Source: an uncultured Bacteroides sp.
GTDB lineage: Bacteria > Bacteroidota > Bacteroidia > Bacteroidales > Bacteroidaceae
Direction: 5' to 3'
Length of the DNA: 64,000 nucleotides
Assembly: GCA_949296575.1 (NCBI GenBank)
Contig: CASFPE010000035.1
Location: 62,001-126,000, forward strand
Made by a program: the position numbers and the translations under genes. Shown piece after piece: positions 53,754 through 64,000 of the stretch (within the stretch, counting starts at the first letter, position 1; the number at the start of each line of letters is the position of its first letter). A model generated the notes under the pieces. That model saw nothing but the letters and a program-made list of their open reading frames with translations, was not told the DNA's origin and ran no database searches.

Positions 53754-54134
53754 TTATTTAGTAGCTTTTTTCTTATTTGCAACCGTTTTCTTCCGTCCCT
53801 TGCGAGTCCGCGCATTGTTCTTCGTGCTTTGGCCTCTGACAGGCAATCCCAAACGGTGGCGGATTCCACGGTAGCATCCTATATCCATTAAACGTTTAAT
53901 GTTCAGCTGAACCTCGGAACGAAGGTCGCCTTCCACCTTGTATTCCGAGCCAATAATCTCACGAATCTTGGCTGCCTGCTCATCTGTCCAATCTTTCACT
54001 TTAATGTCCTTGTCAACTCCAGCTTTATCCAAAATCTTAGCTGAACTGCTGCGCCCTATACCATATATATAGGTCAACGCAATCTCGCCTCGCTTGTTCT
54101 GAGGCAAATCTACACCAACTATTCTTATAGCCAT
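53754..54134 (-). CDS. rpsM: 30S ribosomal protein S13
   Basis: A 126-residue head protein contacting tRNA and 50[59 protein letters not shown] and a basic tail ([15 protein letters not shown]) are typical. Confidence 0.98.
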   Translation of the reverse strand: MAIRIVGVDLPQNKRGEIALTYIYGIGRSSSAKILDKAGVDKDIKVKDWTDEQAAKIREIIGSEYKVEGDLRSEVQLNIKRLMDIGCYRGIRHRLGLPVRGQSTKNNARTRKGRKKTVANKKKATK

Positions 54135-54169
54135 ATATACTTATTTATTTTTTCTGCAAAAATAATAAA

Positions 54170-54286
54170 TTATCCTTGACGTTGTTTATACTTCGGATTT
54201 TTCTTATTAATAACATATAAACGACCTTTGCGTCTAACGATCTTACATTCTGGCGTACGTTTTTTCAAAGAAGCTTTTACTTTCAT
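54170..54286 (-). CDS. rpmJ: 50S ribosomal protein L36, zinc-independent type
   Basis: A 38-residue protein. ATG at 54286-54284, stop at 54172-54170. It starts [20 protein letters not shown] and ends NPKYKQRQG. Only one Cys remains of the three-Cys-plus-His zinc site of classical L36, so it is a zinc-independent (C-) form. It lies between infA and rpsM. Confidence 0.95.
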   Translation of the reverse strand: MKVKASLKKRTPECKIVRRKGRLYVINKKNPKYKQRQG

Positions 54287-54298
54287 ATCCTATTCTTT

Positions 54299-54517
54299 TT
54301 ATTTGTATCTAAAAACAATTCTGCCTTTCGACAAGTCATAAGGCGACATTTCAACCCTTACCTTATCCCCAGGCAATATTTTGATGTAATGCATGCGCAT
54401 CTTCCCTGAGATATGCGCTGTTATCTCATGGCCATTTTCCAATTCTACGCGAAACATTGCATTCGACAATGCTTCGACAATTACTCCATCCTGTTCTATT
54501 GCAGACTGCTTTGCCAT
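54299..54517 (-). CDS. infA: Translation initiation factor IF-1
   Basis: A 72-residue S1-like OB-fold protein. [40 protein letters not shown] and [13 protein letters not shown] match IF-1 throughout. It begins 4 bases after the map stop and precedes rpmJ. Confidence 0.98.
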   Translation of the reverse strand: MAKQSAIEQDGVIVEALSNAMFRVELENGHEITAHISGKMRMHYIKILPGDKVRVEMSPYDLSKGRIVFRYK

Positions 54518-54521
54518 ATAA

Positions 54522-55319
54522 CTAAATTGCTTGATCTCCTAAAACTTCTTCTATAAATTCGAATGATGATAATATATCTGCTTCCCCCTTCCGGACAGCA
54601 ACCGTATGCTCAAAATGAGCCGCGCACTTCCCGTCCTTAGTCCTGACAGTCCAACGGTCTGCATCCATCATTACATGATAATCGCCCAAAGTGATCATCG
54701 GTTCAATCGCGATGCACATTCCTTGCTTCAACTGCTCGCCATATCCTTTCCGGCCATAATTCGGGACTTGCGGTTCCTCATGCATCTTCTTCCCGATGCC
54801 ATGGCCGACAAATTCACGAACCACGCCATAAGAAGCAGCTTCACAATGCTCTTGCACCGCAGAACCGATGTCGCCCAAGCGTTTCCCATGCACGGCATTC
54901 CTTATCCCCAAATAAAGAGCCTCTTTCGTGACTTTCAGCAATCGGCGCACTTCCGCCCCAACGTTGCCTACGCAAAAGGTGTAGGCAGAATCGCCACAAA
55001 AGCCATTCAACAACGTGCCGCAATCGATAGAAACGATGTCTCCCTCCTGCAAAGGCTTGTTGTTGGGAATGCCATGAACAACCTCATCGTTGACAGATGC
55101 GCAAATCGAAGCTGGGAAAGGGATGCCCCATGGACTGGGAAACCCCTTGAAAGTCGGGATAGCACCATGGTCACGGATAAATTCTTCCGCAAGTTGATCC
55201 AACTGCAAGGTAGTCACGCCCGGCCTGATTGCTTTCGCAATTTCAGCCAGCGTGCGCCCCACCAGCAGATTGCTTTGCCGAAGCAGTTCTATTTCCTCAT
55301 CTGTTTTAAGATATATCAT
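54522..55319 (-). CDS. map: Methionine aminopeptidase, type I
   Basis: A 265-residue metallo-aminopeptidase. The metal ligands are visible: [19 protein letters not shown] (two Asp), [15 protein letters not shown] (His), and the Glu residues of [10 protein letters not shown] and the C-terminal [10 protein letters not shown]. Its position between secY and infA is a standard location for map in Bacteroidota. Confidence 0.97.
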   Translation of the reverse strand: MIYLKTDEEIELLRQSNLLVGRTLAEIAKAIRPGVTTLQLDQLAEEFIRDHGAIPTFKGFPSPWGIPFPASICASVNDEVVHGIPNNKPLQEGDIVSIDCGTLLNGFCGDSAYTFCVGNVGAEVRRLLKVTKEALYLGIRNAVHGKRLGDIGSAVQEHCEAASYGVVREFVGHGIGKKMHEEPQVPNYGRKGYGEQLKQGMCIAIEPMITLGDYHVMMDADRWTVRTKDGKCAAHFEHTVAVRKGEADILSSFEFIEEVLGDQAI

Positions 55320-55326
55320 TCTCCAA

Positions 55327-56670
55327 TTAATATGCCGCTACTCCACTGCGCCCTCTAATACGGCCCGACTTCAACAATCCATCATAATGCCGCATCAGAA
55401 GGTGGCTTTCAACTTGTTGCAAAGTATCCAATACAACCCCCACCAATATCAGCAAAGAAGTCCCGCCAAAAAATTGGGCAAACTCTGCTTTCACACCAAA
55501 GATACCGGCAAAAGCTGGCATGATAGCCACAATGGCCAAGAAGAAAGAACCGGGCAATGTGATGCGTGACATGATTTCATCAATATATTCCGCCGTTTTC
55601 TTCCCTGGTTTGATGCCTGGGATAAAACCGTTGTTCCGCTTCATGTCTTCTGCCATCTGGGTAGGATTAATGGTGATTGCCGTATAAAAATAGGTAAACA
55701 AGATGATCATCACGGCAAATATAAAATTATACCAGAAACCCGTTGTATCCGTCAATGCCCTGGCAACTCCGCTTGCATTTGCCACCTCTGAATAACCAAT
55801 AAAGGCAACAGGGATAAACATGATTGCTTGCGCAAAAATGATAGGCATCACATTGGCTGCATTCACCTTCAAAGGGATGTACTGCCTGGCGCCCCCAATC
55901 TGCTTGTTGCCTTCTATGCGCTTCGCATATTGCACCGGAATTCTTCGCGTGCCCTGCACTAAAAGAATGGCAGCCGCAATGACAAGAAGCAAGAAAACAA
56001 TCTCAAACAAGAACATGATTAACCCTCCAGCACCCGGAGATGCCATCCTGGAAACGATTTCTTGGAACAAGGCCTGCGGGAAACGCGCAATAATTCCCAC
56101 TAAAATGATGAATGAAATGCCATTCCCAATGCCTTTGTCCGTGATTCGCTCTCCCAACCAAAGGATAAACATGCTTCCTGCTGCCAAAATAATCGTAGAA
56201 GTCACCATAAACAGCGTCCAATCCAAAGAAGGATTCAACGACGGGCCTGCCTGCATTTTCAAATTAATCAAATAAGACGGCCCTTGAAACAATAATATTC
56301 CAATTGTCAAATACCGCGTGTATTGATTGATTTTCCTTCGCCCGCTTTCACCTTCGCGCTGCAATTTTTGGAAGTAAGGCACCGCAATGGCCAACAGCTG
56401 AATCACAATAGAAGCCGAAATGTAAGGCATGATGCCCAATGCAAAAATAGAAGCATTGGAGAATGCCCCTCCGGAAAATGCGTTCAACAGAGCCAAGAGG
56501 CCTTCACTCGTTTGTTCATGCAATTGTGTCAACATATTCGGATTAATGCCCGGCAAAACGACATAAGAACCGAACCTGTAAATTGCAACAAACAATACAG
56601 TGATGAGGATCCGTTGACGCAGATCCTCAATCTTCCAAATATTCTTTAATGTTTCAATAAACCGTTTCAT
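55327..56670 (-). CDS. secY: Protein translocase subunit SecY
   Basis: A 447-residue ten-helix membrane channel subunit. NIWKIEDLRQRILITVLFVA at the start, GIMPYISASIVIQLL, GEGESGRRKINQYTRYL-like sequence (EGESGRRKINQYTRYLTIG), VQGTRRIPVQYAKRI and NPTQMAEDMKRNNGFIPGIK are SecY features. Length is normal. Downstream of rplO by 4 bases. Confidence 0.98.
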   Translation of the reverse strand: MKRFIETLKNIWKIEDLRQRILITVLFVAIYRFGSYVVLPGINPNMLTQLHEQTSEGLLALLNAFSGGAFSNASIFALGIMPYISASIVIQLLAIAVPYFQKLQREGESGRRKINQYTRYLTIGILLFQGPSYLINLKMQAGPSLNPSLDWTLFMVTSTIILAAGSMFILWLGERITDKGIGNGISFIILVGIIARFPQALFQEIVSRMASPGAGGLIMFLFEIVFLLLVIAAAILLVQGTRRIPVQYAKRIEGNKQIGGARQYIPLKVNAANVMPIIFAQAIMFIPVAFIGYSEVANASGVARALTDTTGFWYNFIFAVMIILFTYFYTAITINPTQMAEDMKRNNGFIPGIKPGKKTAEYIDEIMSRITLPGSFFLAIVAIMPAFAGIFGVKAEFAQFFGGTSLLILVGVVLDTLQQVESHLLMRHYDGLLKSGRIRGRSGVAAY

Positions 56671-56674
56671 TGAA

Positions 56675-57121
56675 TCACAATTTTACAGCGTTTCCACCAA
56701 GCGCTTCGATAGCAGCGACAGCACTCTTTGAAAAAGCATTTGCCTCAATATCAAGTTTTGTGGTAAGAGTCCCATTGCCCAACACCTTCACCAACCGCTT
56801 TGAAGAGACAAGACCTGCTGCCACCAAATCGCTCACAGTGATTTTTGTCAAGTTCTTGGCATCGGCCAATGCTTGTATCACATCAAGGTTGACGGCTTTG
56901 TATTCTATGCGGTTGATATTCTTGAACCCGAACTTAGGCAACCTACGTTGGAGAGGCATCTGGCCACCTTCAAAACCGATTTTCCTAGAATAGCCCGATC
57001 TTGATTTTGCACCTTTATGTCCCCTTGTAGATGTGCCTCCTAACCCTGAACCTGGGCCACGGCCAATTCTCTTTCTTGTCTTTGTAGATCCTGCAGCAGG
57101 CTTCAAATTACTCAAATTCAT
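56675..57121 (-). CDS. rplO: 50S ribosomal protein L15
   Basis: A 148-residue large-subunit protein. [40 protein letters not shown] and [20 protein letters not shown] are characteristic. The distance to rpmD is 32 bases. Confidence 0.98.
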   Translation of the reverse strand: MNLSNLKPAAGSTKTRKRIGRGPGSGLGGTSTRGHKGAKSRSGYSRKIGFEGGQMPLQRRLPKFGFKNINRIEYKAVNLDVIQALADAKNLTKITVSDLVAAGLVSSKRLVKVLGNGTLTTKLDIEANAFSKSAVAAIEALGGNAVKL

Positions 57122-57153
57122 ATCTTATACTTTTATATTCCAACAAAGAATGA

Positions 57154-57333
57154 TTATTCCTTAACAACAGCAACCAAATGCTTCACTTTCTCTACCATCC
57201 CTAAGACAGAAGGAGTGCATTCGCGTTCAACAACATGGTTGAGCTTAGAAAGCCCCAAAGCATCCAGTGTCCTTTTCTGATCAATCGGAGCCCCGATTCT
57301 GCTCTTTATCTGCTTTATTTTAATTGTTGCCAT
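57154..57333 (-). CDS. rpmD: 50S ribosomal protein L30
   Basis: A 59-residue protein with ATG at 57333-57331 and TAA at 57156-57154. It begins MATIKIKQIKSRIGAPIDQK, contains RTLDALGLSKLNHVV and ends in KHLVAVVKE, matching L30 over its full length. It lies between rpsE and rplO. Confidence 0.97.
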   Translation of the reverse strand: MATIKIKQIKSRIGAPIDQKRTLDALGLSKLNHVVERECTPSVLGMVEKVKHLVAVVKE

Positions 57334-57342
57334 AAAACCTCC

Positions 57343-57861
57343 TTATCCTCTAAATACTCGTTCCAAACTAATCCCGCGATTTTGAGCGACCATCCGTGCA
57401 TCCCGCATCTCGCTTAATGCCAAAATAGTAGCTTTCACCAAATTATGAGGGTTGGATGACCCTTTTGACTTGGCTAACACATCTGTGATTCCTGCACTTT
57501 CCAAGACTGCACGCATTGCACCGCCTGCAACAACTCCTGTTCCTGTAGATGCAGGACGGATGAAGACTTCCGCTCCACCAAACTTCGCAGACTGCTCATG
57601 GGGCACAGTTCCTTTCAAGACAGGCACACGCGTCAAGTTTTTCTTCGCAGACTCTACGCCTTTTGCAATAGCAGCAGTTACCTCGCTTGCTTTTCCTAAT
57701 CCCCAACCGATGATGCCGTCTTCATTGCCAACGACAACAATTGCCGAGAAACTGAAAGTCCGGCCACCTTTCGTCACTTTAGTAACACGATTGATGGCAA
57801 CCAACCTATCTTTTAGCTCAATATCATTCGTAATCTTAACTCTATTATTCATACCTGCCAT
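57343..57861 (-). CDS. rpsE: 30S ribosomal protein S5
   Basis: A 172-residue protein. The double-stranded RNA-binding-like domain holds [20 protein letters not shown] and [20 protein letters not shown]; the C-terminal part holds [20 protein letters not shown] and [26 protein letters not shown] is the usual start, at 57861; an ATG at 57867, overlapping the rplR stop, is the alternative. Confidence 0.97.
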   Translation of the reverse strand: MAGMNNRVKITNDIELKDRLVAINRVTKVTKGGRTFSFSAIVVVGNEDGIIGWGLGKASEVTAAIAKGVESAKKNLTRVPVLKGTVPHEQSAKFGGAEVFIRPASTGTGVVAGGAMRAVLESAGITDVLAKSKGSSNPHNLVKATILALSEMRDARMVAQNRGISLERVFRG

Positions 57862-57866
57862 AATCA

Positions 57867-58208
57867 TTAAAATTTAAGTCCTCCATTACGAGCTGCATCT
57901 GCAACCTCTTTCACCCTGCCATGGTACAAATAACCATTGCGGTCAAAAACAACAGTTGTTATGCCTGCCTCTTGAGCCTTTTTGGCAATCAACGCGCCCA
58001 CTTTAGCCGCTTGCTCCTTTTTAGGCATAACCTCCATCCCCAAAGAAGATGCCGCAGCTAATGTTTTTCCGGCAGTGTCGTCTATCAACTGCACATAAAT
58101 TTGCTTATTACTTCTAAAAACGCTCATGCGAGGACGTTCCGGAGTACCAGATACCTTATTGCGTACTCTATATTTGATTTTAATCCGTCTTTCTATTTTT
58201 GTTATCAT
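57867..58208 (-). CDS. rplR: 50S ribosomal protein L18
   Basis: A 113-residue 5S rRNA-binding protein. [20 protein letters not shown] at the start, [29 protein letters not shown] and [20 protein letters not shown] are typical of the family. Confidence 0.98.
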   Translation of the reverse strand: MITKIERRIKIKYRVRNKVSGTPERPRMSVFRSNKQIYVQLIDDTAGKTLAAASSLGMEVMPKKEQAAKVGALIAKKAQEAGITTVVFDRNGYLYHGRVKEVADAARNGGLKF

Positions 58209-58228
58209 GTCTATAAGATTTTTGTTAA

Positions 58229-58783
58229 TTACTTAGCACCAGCTGATTTACCTGATTTCCTGCGAATAACCTCATCCACAAACTTAATACCTTTGCCTTT
58301 ATAAGGTTCGGGCTTACGGAAAGAGCGAATTTTCGCACAAACTTGGCCTAACAATTGCTTGTCACATGATTCCAACAAAATAAGAGGATTCTTATTCCTT
58401 TCAGATTTAGTTTCTACCTTGATTTCAGCAGGCAACTGCATAAATATATTATGCGTGTATCCTAAAGAGAAATCGATAATGTTGCCATTGTTTGAAGCAC
58501 GATAGCCAACGCCGACCAATTCCAGTTCTTTCTTATAACCAACAGAAACGCCCACAACCATATTGTGAATCAAAGAACGGTACAAACCATGGTATGCGCG
58601 ACTTTGCTTTTCATCATTTTGACGGTTCAAAATGACATGGCCGTCTTCAATCTTCACCTCAATGACCGGATCCACGTATTGGGACAATTCGCCTTTTGGG
58701 CCTTTCACGGTAACAATGTTATCTTTGCAAGTAACATTCACTCCTGCGGGAACACTAATGGGTAACTTTCCAATTCTAGACAT
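58229..58783 (-). CDS. rplF: 50S ribosomal protein L6
   Basis: A 184-residue protein with two duplicated domains. [16 protein letters not shown] opens it; [33 protein letters not shown], and [20 protein letters not shown] near the C-terminus are conserved. The gene lies 15 bases after rpsH's start side, within the spc cluster. Confidence 0.98.
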   Translation of the reverse strand: MSRIGKLPISVPAGVNVTCKDNIVTVKGPKGELSQYVDPVIEVKIEDGHVILNRQNDEKQSRAYHGLYRSLIHNMVVGVSVGYKKELELVGVGYRASNNGNIIDFSLGYTHNIFMQLPAEIKVETKSERNKNPLILLESCDKQLLGQVCAKIRSFRKPEPYKGKGIKFVDEVIRRKSGKSAGAK

Positions 58784-58798
58784 TGCACTTCCTCCTAA

Positions 58799-59194
58799 TT
58801 AATAAACATAACACAAAACTTCCCCGCCAATTTTCAAATTGGCAGCTTCCTTATCGGTCATTACCCCCTTGGAAGTGGATATGATAGCAATACCCAACCC
58901 ATTAATTACACTCGGCATGTTCTTATAACCGGTGTACTTCCGCAAACCAGGTGTTGAAACCCTCTTCAAACACTTGATTGCATTAACCTTGTTGACCGGG
59001 TCATACTTTAATGCCACTTTGATGGTTCCTTGAGGACCATCCTCTACAAACTTGTAGTTCAGAATGTAGCCTTTTTCAAAAAGGATTTTCGTGATTTCCT
59101 TTTTCAAATTCGAGGCCGGAATCTCAACGACTCTATGCTTTGCACGGATTGCATTTCTAAGCCTCGTCAAATAATCTGCTATTGGATCTGTCAT
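58799..59194 (-). CDS. rpsH: 30S ribosomal protein S8
   Basis: A 131-residue protein. TDPIADYLTRLRNAIRAKHR at the start, RVSTPGLRKYTGYKNMPSV, and GLGIAIISTSKGVMTDKEA at the C-terminus are the S8 signatures. In E. coli S8 autoregulates the spc operon; whether it does so here cannot be seen. Confidence 0.98.
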   Translation of the reverse strand: MTDPIADYLTRLRNAIRAKHRVVEIPASNLKKEITKILFEKGYILNYKFVEDGPQGTIKVALKYDPVNKVNAIKCLKRVSTPGLRKYTGYKNMPSVINGLGIAIISTSKGVMTDKEAANLKIGGEVLCYVY

Positions 59195-59246
59195 AAAATA
59201 ATTAAATTAATCAGGACTGTCCTGACAATATTTAAACAATAAATTT

Positions 59247-59516
59247 TTACCAACTTGCTTTTTTCACACCTGGAATCAAGCCATTAGAAGCCATCTCACG
59301 GAATTGGATTCTTGAAATGCCGAATTGACGGATATAACCTTTAGGACGTCCCGTCAACTTGCAACGATTATGCAACCGCACAGGAGAAGCATTCTTAGGC
59401 AAAGCCTGCAAAGCTTCATAGTCACCGGCCTTTTTCAATTGCGCCCGCTTTTCCGCATATTTAGCGACAAGTTTCGCACGACGCACCTCGCGCGCCTTCA
59501 TTGATTCTTTTGCCAT
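59247..59516 (-). CDS. rpsN: 30S ribosomal protein S14, zinc-independent type
   Basis: An 89-residue S14 of the long type. [17 protein letters not shown] begins it and [20 protein letters not shown] with [20 protein letters not shown] end it. No CxxC zinc pairs are present, so it is the C- form. It lies between rplE and rpsH. Confidence 0.98.
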   Translation of the reverse strand: MAKESMKAREVRRAKLVAKYAEKRAQLKKAGDYEALQALPKNASPVRLHNRCKLTGRPKGYIRQFGISRIQFREMASNGLIPGVKKASW

Positions 59517-59519
59517 ATA

Positions 59520-60077
59520 TTAATCCTTTTTAGTTCCTTTAAAAGGCAAGCCAAACTCTTTCAACAAAGCAAAGCCTTCTTCATCTGTCTTTGCTGAAGT
59601 AACAAAAGTAATGTTCATTCCCAAGATCTTTGTAATACTATCAATGTTTATCTCAGGAAAAATTATTTGCTCTTGAATACCCAAAGTATAATTGCCTCTT
59701 CCATCAAAATTAGTTTCTATACCCTTGAAGTCACGAATACGCGGCAAAGCTACACGAATCAGTTTCTCAAGGAATTCGTACATTCTCTCGCGCCTCAAAG
59801 TCACACGCACGCCAATAGGCATTTTCTTGCGCAACTTGAAATTCGCGATGTCTTTACGGGACACTGTCGCAACAGCCTTTTGGCCAGCAATTGCTGTCAG
59901 TTCGTTGATTGCCACTTCAATGATCTTTTTGTCAGCCACGGCCAAACCCAAGCCTTGATTGATGACAATCTTCTTCAAAACAGGCACTTGCATGGATGAC
60001 GTATAATGAAATTGCTCTTTCAATGCAGGTGCGATACGTTCGATGTACTCCCGCTTAAGAGTTGCTGTATTACCCAT
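59520..60077 (-). CDS. rplE: 50S ribosomal protein L5
   Basis: A 185-residue 5S rRNA-binding protein of the central protuberance. [55 protein letters not shown] and [20 protein letters not shown] are typical. It overlaps rplX at the TGATG junction; ATG 60080 is an equally possible start. Confidence 0.97.
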   Translation of the reverse strand: MGNTATLKREYIERIAPALKEQFHYTSSMQVPVLKKIVINQGLGLAVADKKIIEVAINELTAIAGQKAVATVSRKDIANFKLRKKMPIGVRVTLRRERMYEFLEKLIRVALPRIRDFKGIETNFDGRGNYTLGIQEQIIFPEINIDSITKILGMNITFVTSAKTDEEGFALLKEFGLPFKGTKKD

Positions 60078-60397
60078 CATTTAATTTCCTCCCCTGATTT
60101 TTTAGAATAACGCACTAAAGTTCCTTCGGAATTTCTTCTTCTTCCAATACGAGTAGGCTTCCCTGTATTCGGATCCAGCACATTCAAATTAGAAATATGC
60201 ACAGCTGCCTCTTGTTTGATTATACCGCCTTGGGGATGCTTTGCACTCGGCTTGGTAGCCTTGGACACCATGTTAATCCCTTCCACAACAGCACGATTCT
60301 CCTTCACAAGAACTTTCAATACACGCCCGGTCTTGCCTTTGTCTTCGCCAGCATTAACATAAACCGTATCGCCTTTCTTAATATGTAACTTACTCAT
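60077..60397 (-). CDS. rplX: 50S ribosomal protein L24
   Basis: A 106-residue assembly initiator. The KOW motif is [20 protein letters not shown], then [40 protein letters not shown] and a C-terminal basic end. The stop overlaps the L5 start. Confidence 0.98.
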   Translation of the reverse strand: MSKLHIKKGDTVYVNAGEDKGKTGRVLKVLVKENRAVVEGINMVSKATKPSAKHPQGGIIKQEAAVHISNLNVLDPNTGKPTRIGRRRNSEGTLVRYSKKSGEEIK

Positions 60398-60416
60398 TAG
60401 CTAATTTTTTACACGA

Positions 60417-60782
60417 TTAAAGTACTTCCGGTGCCAACGACACCACTTTCATATTAACCGCACGAAGTTCTCTCGCAACAGGGCCAAAGATACGGCTTCC
60501 TCTAATCTCACCCGCATTATTCAACAGCACACATGCATTGTCGTCAAAACGGATATAAGAACCATCTTGACGACGTATTTCTTTCTTCGTACGTACAATC
60601 AAAGCTTTTGACACAGCGCCTTTCTTAATATCACTTGAAGGAATCACGCTTTTCACCGAAACGACAATGATGTCCCCAACAGAAGCATAACGCCGCTTGG
60701 TACCCCCTAAAACGCGGATACATAAAGCTTCCTTCGCGCCACTGTTATCACAAACTGTAAGTCTAGATTCTGTTTGTATCAT
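60417..60782 (-). CDS. rplN: 50S ribosomal protein L14
   Basis: A 121-residue protein at the subunit interface. [60 protein letters not shown] and [13 protein letters not shown] match the family throughout. Confidence 0.99.
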   Translation of the reverse strand: MIQTESRLTVCDNSGAKEALCIRVLGGTKRRYASVGDIIVVSVKSVIPSSDIKKGAVSKALIVRTKKEIRRQDGSYIRFDDNACVLLNNAGEIRGSRIFGPVARELRAVNMKVVSLAPEVL

Positions 60783-60784
60783 AA

Positions 60785-61045
60785 TTACTTCGCTCTTTCA
60801 ATTATTTCAACCAATCTCCACCTTTTCATCCTGCTCAACGGACGAGTCTCCATAATACGAACTCTATCTCCCACATTGCATTCATTCTTTTCGTCATGAG
60901 CATAGTACTTCTTTGTTTTGCTAACAAATTTTCCATAAATCGGGTGCTTCTCTTTAAATATGGTCGCAACAGTGATCGTCTTATCCATCTTATTGCTCAA
61001 CACCACACCCACTCTTTCTTTTCTTAAATTCCTAGCCTCCATCAA
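60785..61045 (-). CDS. rpsQ: 30S ribosomal protein S17
   Basis: An 86-residue OB-fold protein. [40 protein letters not shown], and [20 protein letters not shown] are S17 signatures. The stop is two bases from rplN. Confidence 0.98.
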   Translation of the reverse strand: MMEARNLRKERVGVVLSNKMDKTITVATIFKEKHPIYGKFVSKTKKYYAHDEKNECNVGDRVRIMETRPLSRMKRWRLVEIIERAK

Positions 61046-61050
61046 ACCAA

Positions 61051-61251
61051 TTATTTATTATTAAGTTCTCTTTGACGCAATTCACCTTTCATCCGCGCAA
61101 TTGTCCGACGCAACTGACGAATCTGAGAAGGATTATCCAGCGGAGAGATAGAATGATTCAACACCATTTGCTTATAATTGGTAACTTCTGTCTCTAATCT
61201 TTCTACTAACTCATTAGTAGGGATCTCTCTAATTTCTGCAATCTTCATCAT
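61051..61251 (-). CDS. rpmC: 50S ribosomal protein L29
   Basis: A 66-residue coiled-coil protein near the exit tunnel. [20 protein letters not shown], then [20 protein letters not shown] and [11 protein letters not shown] are typical. Confidence 0.97.
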   Translation of the reverse strand: MMKIAEIREIPTNELVERLETEVTNYKQMVLNHSISPLDNPSQIRQLRRTIARMKGELRQRELNNK

Positions 61252-61262
61252 ATCTCTTTAAA

Positions 61263-61697
61263 TTATGCATTCGGATTTTGAGCATCATAATCACGCCTTA
61301 CAACAAATTTCGTTGTAATAGGAAGCTTTTGCGCAGCTAAACGCAATGCTTCTTTTGCGACTTCATAAGGAACTCCTTCGGCTTCAATAATGATCCTTCC
61401 AGGAGTAACAGGAGCTACAAACCCTTCCGGGCTTCCTTTTCCTTTACCCATACGTACGTCGGCTGGTTTCCTCGTAATAGGTTTGTCAGGGAAAATACGG
61501 ATCCATATCTGCCCTTGACGCTGCATGTATCTTGTTACTGCAACACGAGCTGCCTCTATCTGACGCCCCGTAATCCACTTCGTTTCCAAAGCTTTTATTC
61601 CAAAAGAGCCAAACGCCAACTGGTTGCCTCGCTGTGCATTCCCTTTCGAACGGCCCTTCTGCTGTCTTCTGAATTTAGTCTTTTTCGGTTGTAACAT
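61263..61697 (-). CDS. rplP: 50S ribosomal protein L16
   Basis: A 144-residue protein. [20 protein letters not shown] at the start, [40 protein letters not shown] and [20 protein letters not shown] are clear L16 segments. Confidence 0.98.
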   Translation of the reverse strand: MLQPKKTKFRRQQKGRSKGNAQRGNQLAFGSFGIKALETKWITGRQIEAARVAVTRYMQRQGQIWIRIFPDKPITRKPADVRMGKGKGSPEGFVAPVTPGRIIIEAEGVPYEVAKEALRLAAQKLPITTKFVVRRDYDAQNPNA

Positions 61698-61718
61698 ATC
61701 TCCTAAAATTCAAACTCG

Positions 61719-62450
61719 TTAGCGATTGTTTTTCTTTCTCTTGAAGTTCTTACCGCCATTGCCAGCACTATTGCTTCCACGGGCATTGTCTTTGCTCTGT
61801 GCAAAATTAGGTGCCAGTTCACGCTTGCCGTACACTTCACCTCTGCAAATCCAAACTTTAATGCCTAAAAGACCAACCTTTGTCAAAGCCTCTGCATGGC
61901 AGTAATCAATGTCTGCCCTAAAAGTATGCAAAGGCGTACGGCCTTCTTTGTACATCTCAGAACGAGCCATTTCTGCGCCATTCAATCTTCCCGATATTTG
62001 GATCTTAATGCCTTCCGCACCCATCCGCATCGTATTGGCAATAGCCATTTTAATAGCCCGGCGGTATGCAATCTTTCCTTCCACTTGACGCGCAATGTTA
62101 TTGGCCACAATGACTGCATCTAATTCAGGGCGTTTAACCTCAAAAATGTTGATCTGAATGTCTTTGTCTGTGATTTTTTTCAGTTCCTCTTTCAACTTGT
62201 CAACTTCTTGTCCGCCTTTGCCTATGATAAGACCTGGACGCGATGTGCAAACAGTTATCGTTACAAGTTTCAAGGTGCGCTCAATAACAATTCTGGAAAC
62301 GCTGGCCTTAGCCAAGCGCGCATTCAAATATTTACGGATCTTGCTGTCTTCAAGCAAGGAATCGCCATATTTTTTCCCACCATACCAATTGGAATCCCAT
62401 CCACGAATGATTCCTAAGCGGTTACTTATTGGATTAACTTTTTGTCCCAT
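61719..62450 (-). CDS. rpsC: 30S ribosomal protein S3
   Basis: A 243-residue protein. [20 protein letters not shown] at the start, a KH domain ([20 protein letters not shown]), and YREVY-like C-terminal [13 protein letters not shown] are present. The last ~20 residues are Asn/Lys-rich ([12 protein letters not shown]). Confidence 0.98.
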   Translation of the reverse strand: MGQKVNPISNRLGIIRGWDSNWYGGKKYGDSLLEDSKIRKYLNARLAKASVSRIVIERTLKLVTITVCTSRPGLIIGKGGQEVDKLKEELKKITDKDIQINIFEVKRPELDAVIVANNIARQVEGKIAYRRAIKMAIANTMRMGAEGIKIQISGRLNGAEMARSEMYKEGRTPLHTFRADIDYCHAEALTKVGLLGIKVWICRGEVYGKRELAPNFAQSKDNARGSNSAGNGGKNFKRKKNNR

Positions 62451-62457
62451 TCAACTA

Positions 62458-62868
62458 TTAATTTTGATCACCATTAGTACTCTTAGAATCGACAAACAAA
62501 GTCACATGATTCGAACGTTTACGAATTCTATAACCTCTTCCTTGCGGAGCCGGACGCATTCTCTTCAACGTGGCACCTTCATCCACAAAAATCCTCGTTA
62601 TAAACAATTCGCCACTTTCTGCCTTACGCTCATTCTTCTGCTCCCAATTAGCTATTGCGGAACGTAACAACTTCTCCAAACGATTTGAAGCCTCCTTGGA
62701 AGAGAACCTCAAAACGCCAAGCGCCCTATTCACCTCCATTCCACGTATCATGTCAGCCACTAAACGCATTTTACGAGGAGAAGTAGGAATATCCCGCAGG
62801 CTTGCAAAATACATGGTCTTACGGGCTTCTTTTCTTTTTTCAGCCGATATTCTTTTTCTTGCTCCCAT
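62458..62868 (-). CDS. rplV: 50S ribosomal protein L22
   Basis: A 136-residue protein lining the exit tunnel. [40 protein letters not shown], and the beta-hairpin region [20 protein letters not shown] are visible. It has an N-terminal extension ([20 protein letters not shown]) typical of Bacteroidota. Confidence 0.98.
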   Translation of the reverse strand: MGARKRISAEKRKEARKTMYFASLRDIPTSPRKMRLVADMIRGMEVNRALGVLRFSSKEASNRLEKLLRSAIANWEQKNERKAESGELFITRIFVDEGATLKRMRPAPQGRGYRIRKRSNHVTLFVDSKSTNGDQN

Positions 62869-62886
62869 TATTATTATCTATTTTCA

Positions 62887-63156
62887 TTATTTTTTCTTAT
62901 TACCTGCATGGCCTCTAAATATACGTGTCGGTGCAAACTCGCCCAACTTATGGCCAACCATGTTCTCGGTAATGTAAACCGGAATAAACTTATTCCCATT
63001 ATGAACCGCAATGGTATGCCCGACAAAATCAGGAGAAATCATTGAAGCTCTGGCCCAAGTCTTGATAACATTCTTCTTGCCAGACTCATTCATGGCAAGA
63101 ACTTTATTTTCAAGCTTTACATTAATATACGGACCTTTTTTTAAAGAACGACTCAT
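62887..63156 (-). CDS. rpsS: 30S ribosomal protein S19
   Basis: An 89-residue protein. [60 protein letters not shown] and [17 protein letters not shown] cover it all. Confidence 0.99.
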   Translation of the reverse strand: MSRSLKKGPYINVKLENKVLAMNESGKKNVIKTWARASMISPDFVGHTIAVHNGNKFIPVYITENMVGHKLGEFAPTRIFRGHAGNKKK

Positions 63157-63180
63157 AGTTTACTCAATTAATTCAAATTA

Positions 63181-64000
63181 CTACTTCCTTCTCTCAATAA
63201 TATACTTAGAAGATTGCTTCTTAGGCGCTCTCGTCTTGAGTCCTTTAGCATACAAACCTTTACGCGATCTCGGATGACCTCCTGAAGCACGGCCTTCACC
63301 ACCACCCATCGGGTGATCAACAGGGTTCATAACAACGCCACGGTTACGCGGACGACGACCTAACCAACGGGAACGTCCTGCCTTTCCAGAACTTTCCAAA
63401 GCATGGTCGGAATTACCCACGCTACCTACCGTAGCTTTGCATGCACTCAATATCTGGCGCACTTCACCGGAAGGCAACTTAATCACGCAATACTTCCCCT
63501 CCCTTGAAGTTAACTGAGCAAAATTACCAGCAGATCTTACCAAAGCAGCACCCTGCCCCGGACGCAATTCAATATTATGAATCACCGTTCCCACAGGAAT
63601 ATTCTGTAGAGGCAATGCATTCCCAATCTCAGGTGCAGCATCCGCCCCCGACATCAATGTGCTACCCACTTTCAATCCATTAGGAGCTATAATGTATCTT
63701 TTCTCGCCATCTGCATAAAACAACAAAGCGATACGAGCCGAACGGTTCGGATCGTATTCAATGGTTTTAACCACAGCTGGAACACCGTCTTTATTTCTCT
63801 TGAAATCGATAATCCTGATTTTCTTTTTATGGCCGCCACCGATATACCGCATTGTCATTTTCCCAGTATTATTACGGCCACCCGTAGCGCGCTTGCCAAA
63901 AACAAGAGATTTCTCTGGTACTGATGCAGTAATTTCCTCAAATGTACCAATAATCTTATGTCTCTGCCCCGGTGTCGTGGGCTTAAATTTACGTACTGCC
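63181..64000 (-). CDS. rplB: 50S ribosomal protein L2, start codon cut by the window edge
   Basis: The frame runs off the 3' edge of the window. The first complete codon is GCA (63999-63997), reading [20 protein letters not shown], so only the first two bases of the ATG are missing. [60 protein letters not shown] and the catalytic-site-near [20 protein letters not shown] are L2 signatures. The remaining upstream ribosomal genes of the S10 operon are outside the window. Confidence 0.97.
   Translation of the reverse strand, partial: AVRKFKPTTPGQRHKIIGTFEEITASVPEKSLVFGKRATGGRNNTGKMTMRYIGGGHKKKIRIIDFKRNKDGVPAVVKTIEYDPNRSARIALLFYADGEKRYIIAPNGLKVGSTLMSGADAAPEIGNALPLQNIPVGTVIHNIELRPGQGAALVRSAGNFAQLTSREGKYCVIKLPSGEVRQILSACKATVGSVGNSDHALESSGKAGRSRWLGRRPRNRGVVMNPVDHPMGGGEGRASGGHPRSRKGLYAKGLKTRAPKKQSSKYIIERRK

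Overview
The window is a chromosomal segment of a member of the Bacteroidota, most likely order Bacteroidales. The evidence is a hybrid two-component sensor with an AraC output domain beside secreted pectin enzymes, C-terminal domains of the type IX secretion kind, promoters of the form TTTG-N19-TAnnTTTG, starts that mostly lack Shine-Dalgarno sequences, and a Bacteroidota-like S10/spc/alpha ribosomal operon. The genus cannot be fixed from the sequence alone. No rRNA, CRISPR array, phage or insertion sequence was seen; there are two tRNA genes.

Layout. (1) 1-17.6 kb is part of a pectin-degradation locus: a GH43 glycosidase cut by the window edge, two PL1 pectate lyases, a large multidomain CE8 pectin methylesterase, a CE12-CE8 fusion esterase and the hybrid sensor that probably controls them. 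No SusC/SusD pair lies inside the window. A HAD phosphatase gene sits among them. (2) 17.9-21.5 kb: a tRNA-Tyr/tRNA-Gly unit, ribH, a TPR membrane protein, and recF overlapping a DUF721 (DciA-like) gene. (3) 20.9-27.0 kb: a minus-strand unit running from a Crp-like regulator through an M3 peptidase, a small lipoprotein, dCMP deaminase and a C-terminal processing protease to 5-formyl-THF cyclo-ligase. (4) 27.4-33.4 kb: a membrane zinc protease, purA, a Fur-family regulator, a DNA-alkylation-repair-like protein, dipeptidyl-peptidase III and an AraC regulator. (5) 33.7-38.5 kb: a five-gene envelope sugar cluster (TPR protein, nucleotide-sugar epimerase, GT39, LAB_N protein, GT2). (6) 39.1-45.5 kb: a leucine/isoleucine operon leuA-leuC-leuD-cimA-leuB. 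(7) 45.5-51 kb: a MutS-like ATPase, an O-acetylhomoserine sulfhydrylase, a thioesterase and pdxST. (8) 51.1-64 kb: the S10/spc/alpha operon from rplQ back to rplB, which loses only the first two bases of its start codon.

The most interesting unlisted signal is in front of leuA. A consensus Bacteroides-type promoter is followed by a 25-codon leader ORF with six Leu and two Ile codons, then a 12-bp terminator hairpin with a U-tract, then leuA. This is the architecture of a ribosome-dependent attenuator. The operon also carries a Leptospira-type citramalate synthase, so it would make both leucine and isoleucine, which fits a leader holding both codon types. Other unexplained structures are: an exact 48-bp-period minisatellite built from 24-bp half units between leuB and the glycosyltransferase cluster; a dispersed hairpin element present in three intergenic regions with changed but still complementary arms; and a pair of identical 15-bp dyads upstream of the Crp-like gene.

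The reading is by eye. Operons, promoters and terminators are inferred from spacing and motifs, and family names come from recognisable motifs, not database searches.
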